Part shown: piece by piece, positions 1 through 9,053 of the stretch
Numbering within the stretch: the stretch's first letter is position 1
Layout: every line of letters starts with the position of its first letter
NCBI GenBank assembly: GCA_947165045.1
Contig: CAMUYW010000004.1
Coordinates: 1 to 64,000, forward strand
Origin: an uncultured Fibrobacter sp.
Lineage (GTDB): Bacteria; Fibrobacterota; Fibrobacteria; Fibrobacterales; Fibrobacteraceae
DNA length: 64,000 nt
Reading direction: 5' to 3'
Program-made: the position numbers and the translations under genes
Notes under the pieces: generated by a model
The model's database searches: none
The model's input: only the letters and a program-made list of their open reading frames with translations
Told to the model about the DNA's origin: nothing

Positions 1-2
1 CT

Positions 3-500
3 GGTCTCCAGACTACGGGTAAGACCGTTCTCGGTGGCCGTCGCGGTAAGGCTAATGGTGGCTTCAACGAAGGTTACGCAGAAGGTGGTTCCGGTGGTAT
101 CGGTGACGGTCTCGCAGGTCTCCTTGGCGGTGGTGGCGGTGGTATCGCTACTAAGGCTAAGGGCTCCATCAAGACTCCGTCTATGCGCGATATCGACATG
201 GGTGCCGGTGGTGGCTCTCGTTCCGCAGCAGACATCATGAAGGTTGTCCGCCAGCGTACTCCGGGTCTTCGCCACATCTATAACAAGTGCCTGAAGAAGA
301 AACCGGGATTCCAGGGTAAGGTTACCTTGAAGTTCACGATCGCTCCGGGTGGCGAAATCATCAGCATTTCCACTGTGTCTTCCACGACCGGTTACAGCGA
401 ATTTGATAGCGAAATCAAGAACGCTGTCAGCCGCTGGACCTTCAGCAAGGTGAAGTCCGGTAACACGACGGTTACTATCCCGTTCACGTTCTCCGAATAA
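3..500 (+). CDS. AgmX/PglI-type TonB-like C-terminal domain protein (5' partial)
   Basis: The open frame enters from the left edge, so the start lies outside the window. The visible part begins with a long glycine-rich stretch (about 45 residues) and ends in a compact domain of about 95 residues. That domain has the TonB/AgmX-like pattern: an ADIMKVVRQR helix, a pair of strands around KVTLKFTIAPGGEI, a helix near EIKNAVSRW and a last strand VTIPFTFSE. Proteins of this type in Fibrobacter and Myxococcus act with ExbB/ExbD-like or gliding-motility machinery in the envelope. A role in energy transfer to the outer membrane is inferred from the domain only. A rho-independent terminator follows within 25 bases. 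Confidence 0.7.
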   Translation, partial: GLQTTGKTVLGGRRGKANGGFNEGYAEGGSGGIGDGLAGLLGGGGGGIATKAKGSIKTPSMRDIDMGAGGGSRSAADIMKVVRQRTPGLRHIYNKCLKKKPGFQGKVTLKFTIAPGGEIISISTVSSTTGYSEFDSEIKNAVSRWTFSKVKSGNTTVTIPFTFSE

Positions 501-523
501 TTCACTTGGAAAGCTTGAAAAAA

Positions 524-550
524 GACCAGACGAAAGTCTGGCCTTTTTTT
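524..550 (+). terminator. rho-independent terminator
   Basis: A 6-bp stem CCAGAC/GTCTGG with a GAAA loop, extended by flanking A-T pairs, is followed by seven T. It sits just after the AgmX-like gene. Confidence 0.85.
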
Positions 551-659
551 ATGCTAGGGAAAAATTGTCCCAAAAAAAATCGCATTTTATTAAAATTTTG
601 TTGCGTTTTTTATTTTATAAAACTAACTTTATAAAAGAATTTTCAATAGGAGTTATTCC

Positions 660-1964
660 ATGAACTTTAAAACCGTAGCTGCAGTAGGCACCGCAATCGG
701 TATTTTCGGTGTTGGTTCTGCATTCGCAACATTTGCCCGTATCGAATCTATGGGTAAGAATACGACTTACATCATGGACGATGTGAGCATCTTTGATAAC
801 CCGGCAAACATCAACCTTTACTCCAACTACTTGATCGGTGAATTTGGCCCGTACACGGACCGAGTCGAAGTTGGCGCAAACCGCGACCCGCAGCACCCGA
901 ACTTCGGTGGTATTTTCTCCATCGCTATTGGTGGCGATAACAATCCGGATCCGCGTATTTCTCTCGGTGGTCTTTTCGGCCGTATCAACTCTGAACTTTT
1001 CCAGTATTTGCCGGATGTCGTGATTGGCGATAACGGCAAGCCGACGGATGTTCCTGAAACGGTGACGAACTTCGACGGTTTCTTGGGCGGTACGCTCTCG
1101 AACGGAAACGCTTGGGGCTTGCATGTGTATATTGCACAGCAGGACGGCGGTGATAAGGGCGAAGATGGCAACTATCAGGTGAAAAAGGACGCCTATGCTT
1201 CTATCGTGCAGGCCGACGGTGGTATGAACTTCCAGTTCACGAACTACTTCGACTTGGAATTCTCTCTTGCTTTGGCCCGTATCCAGTATGGTCCGGAACA
1301 CCACAACTTCTTTGACGATGGTAACTTCTCTTGGCTCATCAAGTCCCGCGCGTTCTTTACTTTGGACGCTATCAATGGCGAACTTGTTCCGGCCATGAAC
1401 CTCAAGTTTATCGATGCTCCGGGCTTGGATGAAAAGCATGCTCAGGTGGGTGTTGGTATCAACGTCGCTCTTGACCGCGGCTTCTTCTGGATGGGTCTTG
1501 ACTTTGTCTACAACAAGAGAAAGGCTCACGACTGGATCTTTGATACGGTCTCCAAGAAATGGACTTACGATTCCCGTAACGAAGACCACAAGTATTGGGA
1601 TGAACGTACCGATGTCGGCGGCATGATCAGCTTCGGTATCGAACGTAACATCTGGTGGGATTGGTTTGTAATCCGTGTTGGCGGTCAGAAATCCATCCTT
1701 TATACGGACTGCAATGTCAACAACAAGAACATCGACAAGTATGGCGAGAAGCAGTACGGCATCTGCAAGGATGACGGCAACTTCTTCAGCACGAACCCGC
1801 TCGCTGACGGCACTTCCAAGGACCATGTCGGCTTCGGTTTTGGTATCAACATCGAAGAAAAGTTGAAGATCGACGTGACTGTTGCTGAAGACCTCCTCTT
1901 CCGCAATCCGTTCCAGGGCGAAGGCAGACTCTTCTCTAGAATCTCTGCAACGTATTCGTTCTAG
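660..1964 (+). CDS. putative outer-membrane beta-barrel protein
   Basis: This 434-residue protein has a cleavable signal peptide of about 23 residues ending in an AFA-type site. The rest is rich in alternating polar and aromatic residues, and the last residues, ISATYSF, end in Phe as in the beta-signal of BAM-inserted barrels. A clear Shine-Dalgarno (AGGAG at 648-652) fixes the ATG at 660. It stands alone between terminators. No enzymatic domain is recognised. A porin-like or structural outer-membrane role is inferred from the signal peptide and the C-terminal signal. The coding sequence uses the GC-richer codons typical of highly expressed backbone genes here. Confidence 0.7.
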   Translation: MNFKTVAAVGTAIGIFGVGSAFATFARIESMGKNTTYIMDDVSIFDNPANINLYSNYLIGEFGPYTDRVEVGANRDPQHPNFGGIFSIAIGGDNNPDPRISLGGLFGRINSELFQYLPDVVIGDNGKPTDVPETVTNFDGFLGGTLSNGNAWGLHVYIAQQDGGDKGEDGNYQVKKDAYASIVQADGGMNFQFTNYFDLEFSLALARIQYGPEHHNFFDDGNFSWLIKSRAFFTLDAINGELVPAMNLKFIDAPGLDEKHAQVGVGINVALDRGFFWMGLDFVYNKRKAHDWIFDTVSKKWTYDSRNEDHKYWDERTDVGGMISFGIERNIWWDWFVIRVGGQKSILYTDCNVNNKNIDKYGEKQYGICKDDGNFFSTNPLADGTSKDHVGFGFGINIEEKLKIDVTVAEDLLFRNPFQGEGRLFSRISATYSF

Positions 1965-2100
1965 TTGGTAGTAGTGGTTAGTAAACAGGATTGCAGTCAT
2001 CCTCGCTTCGCGAGGAACCATACTTTTCTCGATAACTGTATGGATTCTCCTTCGGAGAATGACAATCCCTAACCACCAACCACTAACCACTAATCACTAG
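1961..2100. repeat. palindromic intergenic element with nested inverted repeats
   Basis: An inner element (1996-2063) starts GTCATCCTC and ends GAATGAC. It contains two small hairpins, around 2001-2015 and 2046-2060, and a CCATAC/GTATGG pairing. Outside it, a CTAGT...AGTGGTTAGT arm (1961-1982) pairs with ACTAACCACTAATCACTAG (2082-2100). The left arm includes the stop codon of the preceding gene. Related elements lie near 22244, 22883, 30541, 31276 and 38066. Confidence 0.75.
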
Positions 2101-2114
2101 CAACAATTTCCAAG

Positions 2115-2146
2115 CGCACTCCATCTGAGTGCGTTTCTTTTTTTAT
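2115..2146 (+). terminator. rho-independent terminator
   Basis: A perfect 7-bp stem CGCACTC/GAGTGCG with a 5-base loop is followed by a T-rich tract. It ends the outer-membrane protein unit beyond the palindromic element. Confidence 0.75.
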
Positions 2147-2155
2147 TTTATAACC

Positions 2156-2518
2156 ATGAAGAAAATCTTGTCTCTCCTGATTCTTGTGTTGCTTTCGTCT
2201 TGTTCTGAACCGACGGAGCGCATTGAAAAGAAACTCCTGCCGTACTTGCAAGAAGACTTGAAGTTCATGGTTGCAGAAACGTTGAACGCCAAGGCTACGA
2301 AAGAAGACTTGCTAGATGAGCCGTATTACAAGATTCGTGATTTTAGGTTGTTCGAAGGCGCCGAAGCCGAGATTTATGCAGCCTACGCTGAAGTCGATTT
2401 TTACATCTACAAGGACTTGGCACTTTACGAAAAACGCAAGTACCGTTATGAAGTCCACGGCAGGCATTGGGACCGCTATTCCAAGGTTCTGAAATTTGGC
2501 AAGGATAAGAATCCATAG
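2156..2518 (+). CDS. small lipoprotein, unknown function
   Basis: The start at 2156 gives MKKILSLLILVLLSSCSE, a classic lipoprotein signal with lipobox LSSC, so the mature protein begins at Cys17. The GTG at 2129 would place extra residues inside the preceding terminator and is rejected. The mature part (about 104 residues) is charged and helical with an aromatic C-terminal half. No family is recognised. There is no strong Shine-Dalgarno before the ATG. It lies just upstream of the mre operon but is separated from it by about 60 bases that may hold the mre promoter. Confidence 0.65.
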   Translation: MKKILSLLILVLLSSCSEPTERIEKKLLPYLQEDLKFMVAETLNAKATKEDLLDEPYYKIRDFRLFEGAEAEIYAAYAEVDFYIYKDLALYEKRKYRYEVHGRHWDRYSKVLKFGKDKNP

Positions 2519-2580
2519 GTAAATATTTTATCTATTTTAGTTATATTTTCGTGTGGGATTTCTATTAAGAGGGTTTAATT

Positions 2581-3603
2581 TTGTTCGGACTTTTCTCTTG
2601 TGATATCGGTATCGATTTGGGTACCGCAAATACGCTTGTCCATGTGGCAGGACAAGGCATTGTCATTAATGAACCGACCGTAATCGCAGTTGACCGTAAG
2701 AGTAACCGCGTGACCGCCATTGGTACCGAAGCAAAGAAAATGCTTGGTCGTACGTCTGGCGAAAGCCGCGCCATTCGTCCGATGCGTGACGGCGTTATTG
2801 CTGATTTTGAACTTGTGGAAACGCTTTTGACGACCTTTATCAGGCGCGTGCAGCGCTATCCGATGTGGATGGCAAAACCGCGTGTGGTGGTTGGCGTTCC
2901 GAACGGAATTACCGAAGTGGAAACGCGTGCCGTGATCGATGCTATCAAGATGACGGGCGCGAAGGAAGTCCACTTGGTGCACGAACCGATGGCTGCCGCT
3001 ATTGGTATGGGCATCCCGGTCGAAGAACCTGTCGGCAACATGATTGTAGATATTGGCGGTGGTACGTCCGATATTGCCGTGATCGCTTTGAACAAGTCCG
3101 ACTGCAACGGCTCTGTACGCGTGGGCGGCGACGAAATGGACGAAGCGATTGTGCGTTATCTGCGCACTATGTACAACCTCTGCGTGGGTGAAAGCACTGC
3201 TGAACAGATCAAGATTCAGATTGGTTCTGCAAATCCGCTCGAAGAAGAATTGACGATGGAAGTCAAGGGACTTGACTTTATTGCCGGTATGCCGCGCACG
3301 ATTCCGGTCGGAAGTGCTGAAATCCGCGATGCGATTAACGAACCGGTGACTGCAATTATCGAAGCAGTGAAGCAAGCCTTGAGCATGACTCTCCCGGAAC
3401 TTTCTGCCGATATTTACGACAAGGGCATTATCCTCACGGGTGGTGGCTCCCAGTTGCGTGGCCTTGACGAACGTATCCGCAAGGAAACGGGCCTCTCGGT
3501 CAACGTAATCGACGATCCGATGACTTGTGTTTGCAAGGGCGCAGCCCGCATTCTCGAAGACTTGGACAAGTATCGTCCTGTTTTGGTTGCTTCTTCGACG
3601 TAA
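2581..3603 (+). CDS. mreB: rod-shape-determining actin homologue MreB
   Basis: The 340-residue actin-fold ATPase polymerises under the inner membrane and guides lateral cell-wall synthesis. It carries the phosphate-1 motif GIDLGTANTLV near residue 10, the phosphate-2 motif DIGGGTSDIAV near residue 160 and the adenosine motif LTGGGSQLRGLDERI near residue 290. The start is a TTG at 2581, supported by AAGAGGG at 2567-2573 with 7-base spacing and by the usual MreB N-terminus. It is the first gene of mreB-mreC-mreD-mrdA-rodA, which matches the rod-shape operon of many bacteria. Confidence 0.95.
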   Translation: MFGLFSCDIGIDLGTANTLVHVAGQGIVINEPTVIAVDRKSNRVTAIGTEAKKMLGRTSGESRAIRPMRDGVIADFELVETLLTTFIRRVQRYPMWMAKPRVVVGVPNGITEVETRAVIDAIKMTGAKEVHLVHEPMAAAIGMGIPVEEPVGNMIVDIGGGTSDIAVIALNKSDCNGSVRVGGDEMDEAIVRYLRTMYNLCVGESTAEQIKIQIGSANPLEEELTMEVKGLDFIAGMPRTIPVGSAEIRDAINEPVTAIIEAVKQALSMTLPELSADIYDKGIILTGGGSQLRGLDERIRKETGLSVNVIDDPMTCVCKGAARILEDLDKYRPVLVASST

Positions 3604-3623
3604 TTTTTTGAAATTGCACTTCG

Positions 3624-4451
3624 ATGCTTAGAGCTTTTCGCTTTATTGTCGATTTGTTTACCCAAAGGCATGGCGTTGTCGCTTTTGCCTTTTTTCTCGT
3701 TTTGGGCTTCCTGATGCATGCGTCTTCGACGGCGGTGCGCGAGAGCATTGTCGATAAGGCGTTTTCGACGGTGTTTTATCCGGTGCAGCTGTTGCTTGCT
3801 TCGGTGAACGATTTCAAGTCTTTGCAGGCCGAAAACGAGCACTTGAAAGAAGAAAACGCAAGGCTCCGGCAGGAGACTTACCACGCGAGCGAAGGCTTGC
3901 AGGAACTCGCAAGGCTCCATACGCTTGTGCGTTTTGATGACAAGTGGGACTTTCCGATTGTGACGTCTCGCGTGGTGGGGCATAACCCCGGGCGTTTTCT
4001 GACAACGCTTGTAATCAATCGCGGCACGCATCATGGCGTGAAGGAAAACATGCCTGTGATGTCCATGAACGGCCTTGTCGGGAAGATCTCGAAGGCGATG
4101 CTAACGCATTCCCGCGTGCAGCTCCTGGTGGACCCGAACTTGAAACTCTCCGTGCTTGAACGCCGTACGCGCGTGGTGGGCTTTTTGGAGTCTGTGGACG
4201 GTCATTTGCTCTCGGCAATGATTCCTTCGCATGCGGGAGTTGCCGAAGGCGATACGCTCATTACGTCGGGCTTGGGCGGCATTTTCCCGAAGGGCATTCC
4301 CGTGGGGACTGTGCATAAGGTGCGTAAGGCGGATTTGGACGTGATGAGCCTTATGGATGTGCAACCGTTCCAAGAATTTTCGACTTTGGAAGAAGTATTT
4401 GTGATGCAGAAAGAACCGGATTGGATTATCCAGGAGTTGCTCAATGAGTAA
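3624..4451 (+). CDS. mreC: rod-shape-determining protein MreC
   Basis: This 275-residue protein has an N-terminal membrane anchor (about residues 18-35), a periplasmic coiled coil (about 63-95, LQAENEHLKEENARLRQE) and the two beta-barrel domains of MreC with the conserved NRG and LVDPN segments. MreC links cytoplasmic MreB to the PBP2/RodA synthase in the periplasm. It follows mreB by 20 bases and overlaps mreD by 8 bases, consistent with one transcript. Confidence 0.93.
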   Translation: MLRAFRFIVDLFTQRHGVVAFAFFLVLGFLMHASSTAVRESIVDKAFSTVFYPVQLLLASVNDFKSLQAENEHLKEENARLRQETYHASEGLQELARLHTLVRFDDKWDFPIVTSRVVGHNPGRFLTTLVINRGTHHGVKENMPVMSMNGLVGKISKAMLTHSRVQLLVDPNLKLSVLERRTRVVGFLESVDGHLLSAMIPSHAGVAEGDTLITSGLGGIFPKGIPVGTVHKVRKADLDVMSLMDVQPFQEFSTLEEVFVMQKEPDWIIQELLNE

Positions 4452-4929
4452 TTACGGATGGTTAAAGGCGCTTCTGATGTTCGTCATCGCATTTGCCGTT
4501 CAGTCGACTGTTGGCGATTGGTTGAAAATTTTAGGTATCGGGCCTGATTTTATTCTCATCTTTATAGTTTCCGTAGCGCTTCGTTTTGGCGCCGGTACAG
4601 CGTGTTTCTGGGGCTTCTTGGCTGGATTTACGCTTGATGTCTATGCGCCTGTGGAATGGCTTGGTGCCAATGCGATTGCGATGACGATTGTGGGGTTTGC
4701 AGTCGGGCAGCTTGAGGAACATTTTCTTACGCTCAACTTGCCGCCTAAAGTGGGCGTTCTTGGCCTTGCGTTCTTTGTGAACGATATGTTCTATTTCCTC
4801 ATAACAGGTCTTGAAAAGGATGTGGTCACAACATTGTTTGTGACAAAGACTGTGCCGGAGTGCATTTACACCATGATTATTGGCGGTATTTTGTTCTACC
4901 TCACTTCGGGGAAAAAGTCGAATGTATAA
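4444..4929 (+). CDS. mreD: rod-shape-determining membrane protein MreD
   Basis: A 161-residue, very hydrophobic protein with about five membrane segments, placed between mreC and the PBP2 gene as in the standard operon. Sequence conservation of MreD is low in general, so the call relies on size, hydrophobicity and gene order. It overlaps both neighbours by 8 bases, which suggests translational coupling. Confidence 0.88.
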   Translation: MSNYGWLKALLMFVIAFAVQSTVGDWLKILGIGPDFILIFIVSVALRFGAGTACFWGFLAGFTLDVYAPVEWLGANAIAMTIVGFAVGQLEEHFLTLNLPPKVGVLGLAFFVNDMFYFLITGLEKDVVTTLFVTKTVPECIYTMIIGGILFYLTSGKKSNV

Positions 4930-6772
4930 CGATACTTCGGAGAACGAAGCGAGAGTCCGCAGGAATTGGAATGTCCTGATTTTCTTGGCGGCGACGGTCA
5001 TCCTTTTTACGGTGATTTTGTTCAAGCTGTTTACGTTGCAGTACATCCATTACGAGGAAAATTTTAAGCGTTCCGAAAATAACCGCTTGCGCAGAATCGA
5101 GCTGATTGCGGATCGTGGCTACATTTACGACCGAAACGGCAGTGTACTTGTACGTAACCGTCCTTCGTACCAGATTGCTCTACAGGCCCTAGAAATGCCT
5201 CGTAAAAAGGCGGATCGGGATTCTATTTTCCATAAGTTGCTAAACATTCGTGATGCTTCGGGCGCGCGTCTCTTTGATTCGCTTTCGCTAGATACGGCGT
5301 TCCAGAGAATCCGTTGGGTGCGTACGCGCCCGGTTAGAATCTTGGAAGATGCGACGATGGAACAGGTGGCCGTGATCGAAGAACATTCGACGGAACTGCC
5401 GGGCGTTTCTGTTATTATTGAATCTCGTCGCGAGTATCCCTACGGAACGCTTGCGTCGCATGTGCTGGGCTATACGAGTGAAATATCGGAAGATCAGCTG
5501 AAACTGCCCGAGTATGCTTCTTATTCGCAGGGCGACCGCATTGGGCAAAAAGGGCTGGAGCAGGAATATGACAAGGAATTCCGCGGAAAAAACGGGCTTA
5601 AGCTTGTTGAAGTGAATGCCTCGGGCCGTGAAGTGCGAACGCTTTCGGATGTGGGCGGCCTGATTGAGCCGGAGCCAGGACTCCACATGATTTCGACGAT
5701 TGACTTGAAGTTGCAAAAGGCAGCGGAGGCTGCAATTCCTGATTCGGCTAGGGCTGCTTTGGTGGCGATTGACCCGCGCAATGGCGAAATTTTGGCGATG
5801 GTTTCTTCTCCGCGTTTGGACCCGAATATTTTTTCGTTAAAACGTCGCGAACGCAATAAAGGATGGGCTCATGTAGCGCTTGATACGATGCGCCCGCTCA
5901 ACAATCGTGCGATTTCGGGGATTTATCCGCCGGCATCGATTTTTAAGCTTGTGACAGCTGGCGCTGGGCTTGAAAACGGAATCATTTCGGAGACCAAGTA
6001 TTACCCGAAGGCTTGTACGGGCGGTTATCAGTACGGAGCGCGTTACCAGAGATGCTGGGGTGTGCACGGAAACTTGAACGTGGTGCATGCGCTCCGCCTC
6101 TCGTGCGATGTGTATTTCTATCAGGCTGGGCTCGAAATTGACATGGCTCGCATCAATGAATTTGGACGGCGATTCGGCTACGGCGAAAAACTCTTGGGCG
6201 TGGATATCCCCGGCGAGCGTGCGGGGTGGCTCCCTGATTCGGCATCGTTCAATCAGCGAAATAAGAGGTTGGGCTGGCGTTGGGCTCGCGGGCTTATTCT
6301 GAACCTTTCTATTGGGCAAGGGCAGATGGTGACTCCTTTGCAGCAGGCCGTGTTTATCGGTTCTGTTGCAACGAACAAGGGTGTTTATCGGCCGCATTTT
6401 ATGAAGGAACTGCAAGATGCGCAGGGCAATGTGGTGCGCCGCTATGAACCTGAAATTATTCGTCCGGGAACGATGAAACCTGAAACGCATCGTGTACTTT
6501 TGAATGCGATGGATTCTGTGGTGAATCATCCGGGCGGAACGGGTAAGAAAGGCGCTGTCCCTGGAATCCGTGTGGGCGGAAAAACCGGCTCTGGTGAATG
6601 GAAAAAAGGGCAAAAGACGCATGCCTGGTTTGCGGCGGTGGCGCCTTTGGAAGACCCGCAAATTGCCGTTGCCGTGATTGTGGAAGCTGGTGGCGGCGGT
6701 GGTTCCGTGGCTGCGCCTATCGCGCGTAAAGTGTTGATGGCCTTCTTTGGGAAGGAGGACGAGGAACAATGA
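4922..6772 (+). CDS. mrdA: penicillin-binding protein 2 (peptidoglycan transpeptidase)
   Basis: A class B PBP of 616 residues from the ATG at 4922, which overlaps the mreD stop. One N-terminal membrane helix is followed by the PBP dimerisation domain and the transpeptidase domain. The active-site motifs are visible: SIFK (Ser339 by this start), SCD in place of SxN, and KTGSG near residue 560. It crosslinks peptidoglycan during elongation together with RodA, encoded next with a 4-base overlap. A glycine cluster (GGGGGS) precedes the C-terminal helix. An upstream in-frame start at 4880 lies inside mreD and is not needed. Confidence 0.94.
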   Translation: MYNDTSENEARVRRNWNVLIFLAATVILFTVILFKLFTLQYIHYEENFKRSENNRLRRIELIADRGYIYDRNGSVLVRNRPSYQIALQALEMPRKKADRDSIFHKLLNIRDASGARLFDSLSLDTAFQRIRWVRTRPVRILEDATMEQVAVIEEHSTELPGVSVIIESRREYPYGTLASHVLGYTSEISEDQLKLPEYASYSQGDRIGQKGLEQEYDKEFRGKNGLKLVEVNASGREVRTLSDVGGLIEPEPGLHMISTIDLKLQKAAEAAIPDSARAALVAIDPRNGEILAMVSSPRLDPNIFSLKRRERNKGWAHVALDTMRPLNNRAISGIYPPASIFKLVTAGAGLENGIISETKYYPKACTGGYQYGARYQRCWGVHGNLNVVHALRLSCDVYFYQAGLEIDMARINEFGRRFGYGEKLLGVDIPGERAGWLPDSASFNQRNKRLGWRWARGLILNLSIGQGQMVTPLQQAVFIGSVATNKGVYRPHFMKELQDAQGNVVRRYEPEIIRPGTMKPETHRVLLNAMDSVVNHPGGTGKKGAVPGIRVGGKTGSGEWKKGQKTHAWFAAVAPLEDPQIAVAVIVEAGGGGGSVAAPIARKVLMAFFGKEDEEQ

Positions 6773-8016
6773 GTACAGAGCGTATTACAGACAAGTCATT
6801 AAAGTTTGACTGGTTCTTTATAGGTGTTACGCTTACGCTCATGACGTTTGGCGTATTCCTTGTGTATTCGGCAACGGTTGGTGAAGAACTTGCAGTCTAC
6901 GACATCCATTGGTTTAGGCAAATTATTTACTTCTTGACGGGGATTGCTATTGCCGTCGGACTTGTGTTTGTAAAGATCGACTGGCTCAAGCGTGCTGCGG
7001 TTCCTTCTTATGCGATTGCGCTTATTTTGCTTGTATTCGTGCTTATTTTTGCGGGCGATGTGAAGGGCGCTGGGCGTTGGATTGACCTGAAGGTTATAAA
7101 GCTCCAGCCCTCGGAATTTGCAAAAATTGCGTACCTGATTACGATTTCGTATTGGCTTTCGAAACATCCTGTGAGTTTGCATAAACTTAAATCGTTCTTG
7201 GTGCCGCTAGGACTATTCATTGTGCCGTTTTTGCTTGTGCTAAAGCAACCAGATTTAAGTACGGCGCTTGTTTTTACGGCGGTGACGCTTGTGGGGTTCT
7301 TTTTTGCGGGGCTTACTTTTACGGATTTGTTTTTGATTGTTAGTCCTGTGCTTTCGGTGCTGTTTTTGCATTCGCAGTCGATGGTGTTTCAGGTGCTGTG
7401 GGGTATATTGATTTGTGTTGTCGTGCTTTCGGTGATTCGTAGGCGCTTGTCCAAGAAGTTTTCGGCTGTGATTATTGCTACGAATATTCTGGCAGGGTAT
7501 GCAAGCTCGATGGTCTGGAATATGCTGGAGCCGCACCAGCAAAAGCGCGTGAATACCTTCCTGGACCCGATGAGTGACCCGCTTGGTGATGGCTATCAAG
7601 TGTTGCAGTCTTTGACGGCTATTGGTAGCGGAGGCATTGGCGGTAAGGGCTTTGGAAACGGTTCTCAGACGAATCTTTCTTTTTTGCCCGAAGAACATAC
7701 GGACTTTATTTTTAGCGTGCTCGGGGAGCAATTTGGCTTTGTCGGGTGTGCGGCGGTTCTTGTGCTGTTTACGTTGTTTTTGTGGCGAGCTTCCTCAATT
7801 TGCAAGACGAATGATGATCCGTTTGTGACGTTAATGACGATGGGCGCTTCGACGATTTTCTTGTTCCACATTACGGTGAATATCGCTATGACGATTGGGC
7901 TTATGCCGGTGACGGGACTTCCGCTGCCGTTTCTCTCGTATGGCGGCTCGTTTGCGTTGGTGTGTATGTTCCTCGTTGGGTTGTTGATGTGCCTGCGTTA
8001 TCAGGGAAATAAGTAG
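6769..8016 (+). CDS. rodA: SEDS peptidoglycan glycosyltransferase RodA
   Basis: This 415-residue polytopic protein has about ten membrane segments and the SEDS family signatures: DLSTALVF in the middle, and LGDGYQVLQS with EEHTDFIFSVLGEQFG in the second half. RodA polymerises lipid II into glycan strands and works with PBP2, encoded immediately upstream with an ATGA overlap. It ends the mre operon. The gap to comF is about 90 bases. Confidence 0.95.
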   Translation: MSTERITDKSLKFDWFFIGVTLTLMTFGVFLVYSATVGEELAVYDIHWFRQIIYFLTGIAIAVGLVFVKIDWLKRAAVPSYAIALILLVFVLIFAGDVKGAGRWIDLKVIKLQPSEFAKIAYLITISYWLSKHPVSLHKLKSFLVPLGLFIVPFLLVLKQPDLSTALVFTAVTLVGFFFAGLTFTDLFLIVSPVLSVLFLHSQSMVFQVLWGILICVVVLSVIRRRLSKKFSAVIIATNILAGYASSMVWNMLEPHQQKRVNTFLDPMSDPLGDGYQVLQSLTAIGSGGIGGKGFGNGSQTNLSFLPEEHTDFIFSVLGEQFGFVGCAAVLVLFTLFLWRASSICKTNDDPFVTLMTMGASTIFLFHITVNIAMTIGLMPVTGLPLPFLSYGGSFALVCMFLVGLLMCLRYQGNK

Positions 8017-8108
8017 GTTTTTCAAAATTTTACAAGCCAAATGCTTCAAAAAGAGCGTGTTATAAAGAAGGGGCGCGTTTTGTGTTCTCGTTATAACAGG
8101 AGGCTTGA

Positions 8109-8834
8109 ATGGATGTCTTGCGGACCGTTGCAAATTTTGTCTTTGGGATGGAATGCTTGGGGTGTGGAACGTCTTCGGAAAAGCTAGACCCTTGGCTTTG
8201 CCCAACGTGCGCTGCGGAACTGGCGCGTGAATCGCGCTCGCCCAAATTTCCGAACGAAGATTCTTTTTGCCTGTTTCCGATGCGTCCTTTGACAAGGCGG
8301 CTTGTGCATGCGCTCAAGTACAGGAATATTCCCGGTTTGGCGTCTTACTTGGTGCGGCGTTCGTCGGCGGTGAAGCATGGGGAAGTGGCGCAAGAGCTTT
8401 TGATGCTCGCGCAACCGCTTTACTTTGTTCCTGTTCCGTTGCACAGGGCCAGATATCGCGAACGCGGATACAACCAGGCGGAACTTTTGGCGGCTGCGCT
8501 TGCGACTGCGATGGGCGGTAAGGTTTGTCGTTGGCTAAGGCGTAAAACTTTTGTTGTGTCGCAGACGAAACTTTCGAAAGAGGAACGCGAAATGAATGTG
8601 GCGGAGGCTTTTGTCGCTTGTTTGCCGCAAGAATTGCCTACGCGAGGGAGTATCGTGGTCGTAGATGATGTTTTTACGACGGGTGCGACGACTTCGGCTT
8701 GCTTGGCGGCGTTGGGGACGGAAATCCCGTTGCCGCTAAAGGTTTGCACGCTGATTTACGATGAGCCGGCGTCGGCTGCGGCCGACTTTGCAGCCGATTG
8801 CCGCGCGGACTGGGACGCGTTTCGGGGCAAATAA
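8109..8834 (+). CDS. comF: ComF-family phosphoribosyltransferase-like protein
   Basis: This 241-residue protein has an N-terminal zinc-ribbon-like CxxC pair (CLGC and CPTC, about residues 17-39). A PRTase domain with the PRPP-binding loop VVVDDVFTTGATTSA follows near residue 180. PVPLHRARYRERGYNQA near residue 100 is the ComF hallmark. ComF supports DNA uptake in naturally competent bacteria, but homologues are common in species not known to be competent. AGGAGG at 8098-8103 fixes the ATG at 8109. It has its own terminator and is probably a single-gene unit. Confidence 0.9.
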   Translation: MDVLRTVANFVFGMECLGCGTSSEKLDPWLCPTCAAELARESRSPKFPNEDSFCLFPMRPLTRRLVHALKYRNIPGLASYLVRRSSAVKHGEVAQELLMLAQPLYFVPVPLHRARYRERGYNQAELLAAALATAMGGKVCRWLRRKTFVVSQTKLSKEEREMNVAEAFVACLPQELPTRGSIVVVDDVFTTGATTSACLAALGTEIPLPLKVCTLIYDEPASAAADFAADCRADWDAFRGK

Positions 8835-8850
8835 AGTTTCGGGGCAAATA

Positions 8851-8884
8851 AAAAAGCTCCCAGAACTGAATCTGGGGGCTTTTT
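8851..8884. terminator. bidirectional rho-independent terminator
   Basis: Stem AGCTCCCAGA/TCTGGGGGCT (one wobble pair, loop ACTGAA) has T-runs on the right for the + strand and, read as minus strand, on the left. It can end both comF and the convergent tRNA-Ser gene. Confidence 0.8.
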
Positions 8885-8885
8885 A

Positions 8886-8966
8886 CGGAGGAAGAGGGAC
8901 TCGAACCCCCAAGCCTTACGGCGGCGGTTTTCAAGACCGCTGACTTACCAATTAGCCTATTCCTCC
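8886..8966 (-). tRNA. tRNA-Ser (anticodon UGA)
   Basis: Read on the minus strand it folds as a cloverleaf: acceptor GGAGGAA/TTCCTCC, D-arm, anticodon stem GCGGT/ACCGC with loop CTTGAAA (anticodon TGA), a long variable arm and T-arm GGGGG TTCGAGT CCCTC. The discriminator base is G, as expected for tRNA-Ser. CCA is not encoded. Confidence 0.93.
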
Positions 8967-9053
8967 AATTGGTGCGCAAAGAATAGAAAAATTACTTCGA
9001 TCTCGTCAACGATATTTTGCATTTTGTGCGAAATTAACTATTTTTTACATGTT

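Noticed and set aside
615..2090. Long minus-strand frame of 491 codons
   Set aside because: It lies opposite the outer-membrane protein gene, has no Shine-Dalgarno, and its composition mirrors the coding strand. It is a shadow of the real gene.
2129..2156. GTG start for the small lipoprotein
   Set aside because: It lies within the terminator stem, while ATG 2156 starts a clean lipoprotein signal.
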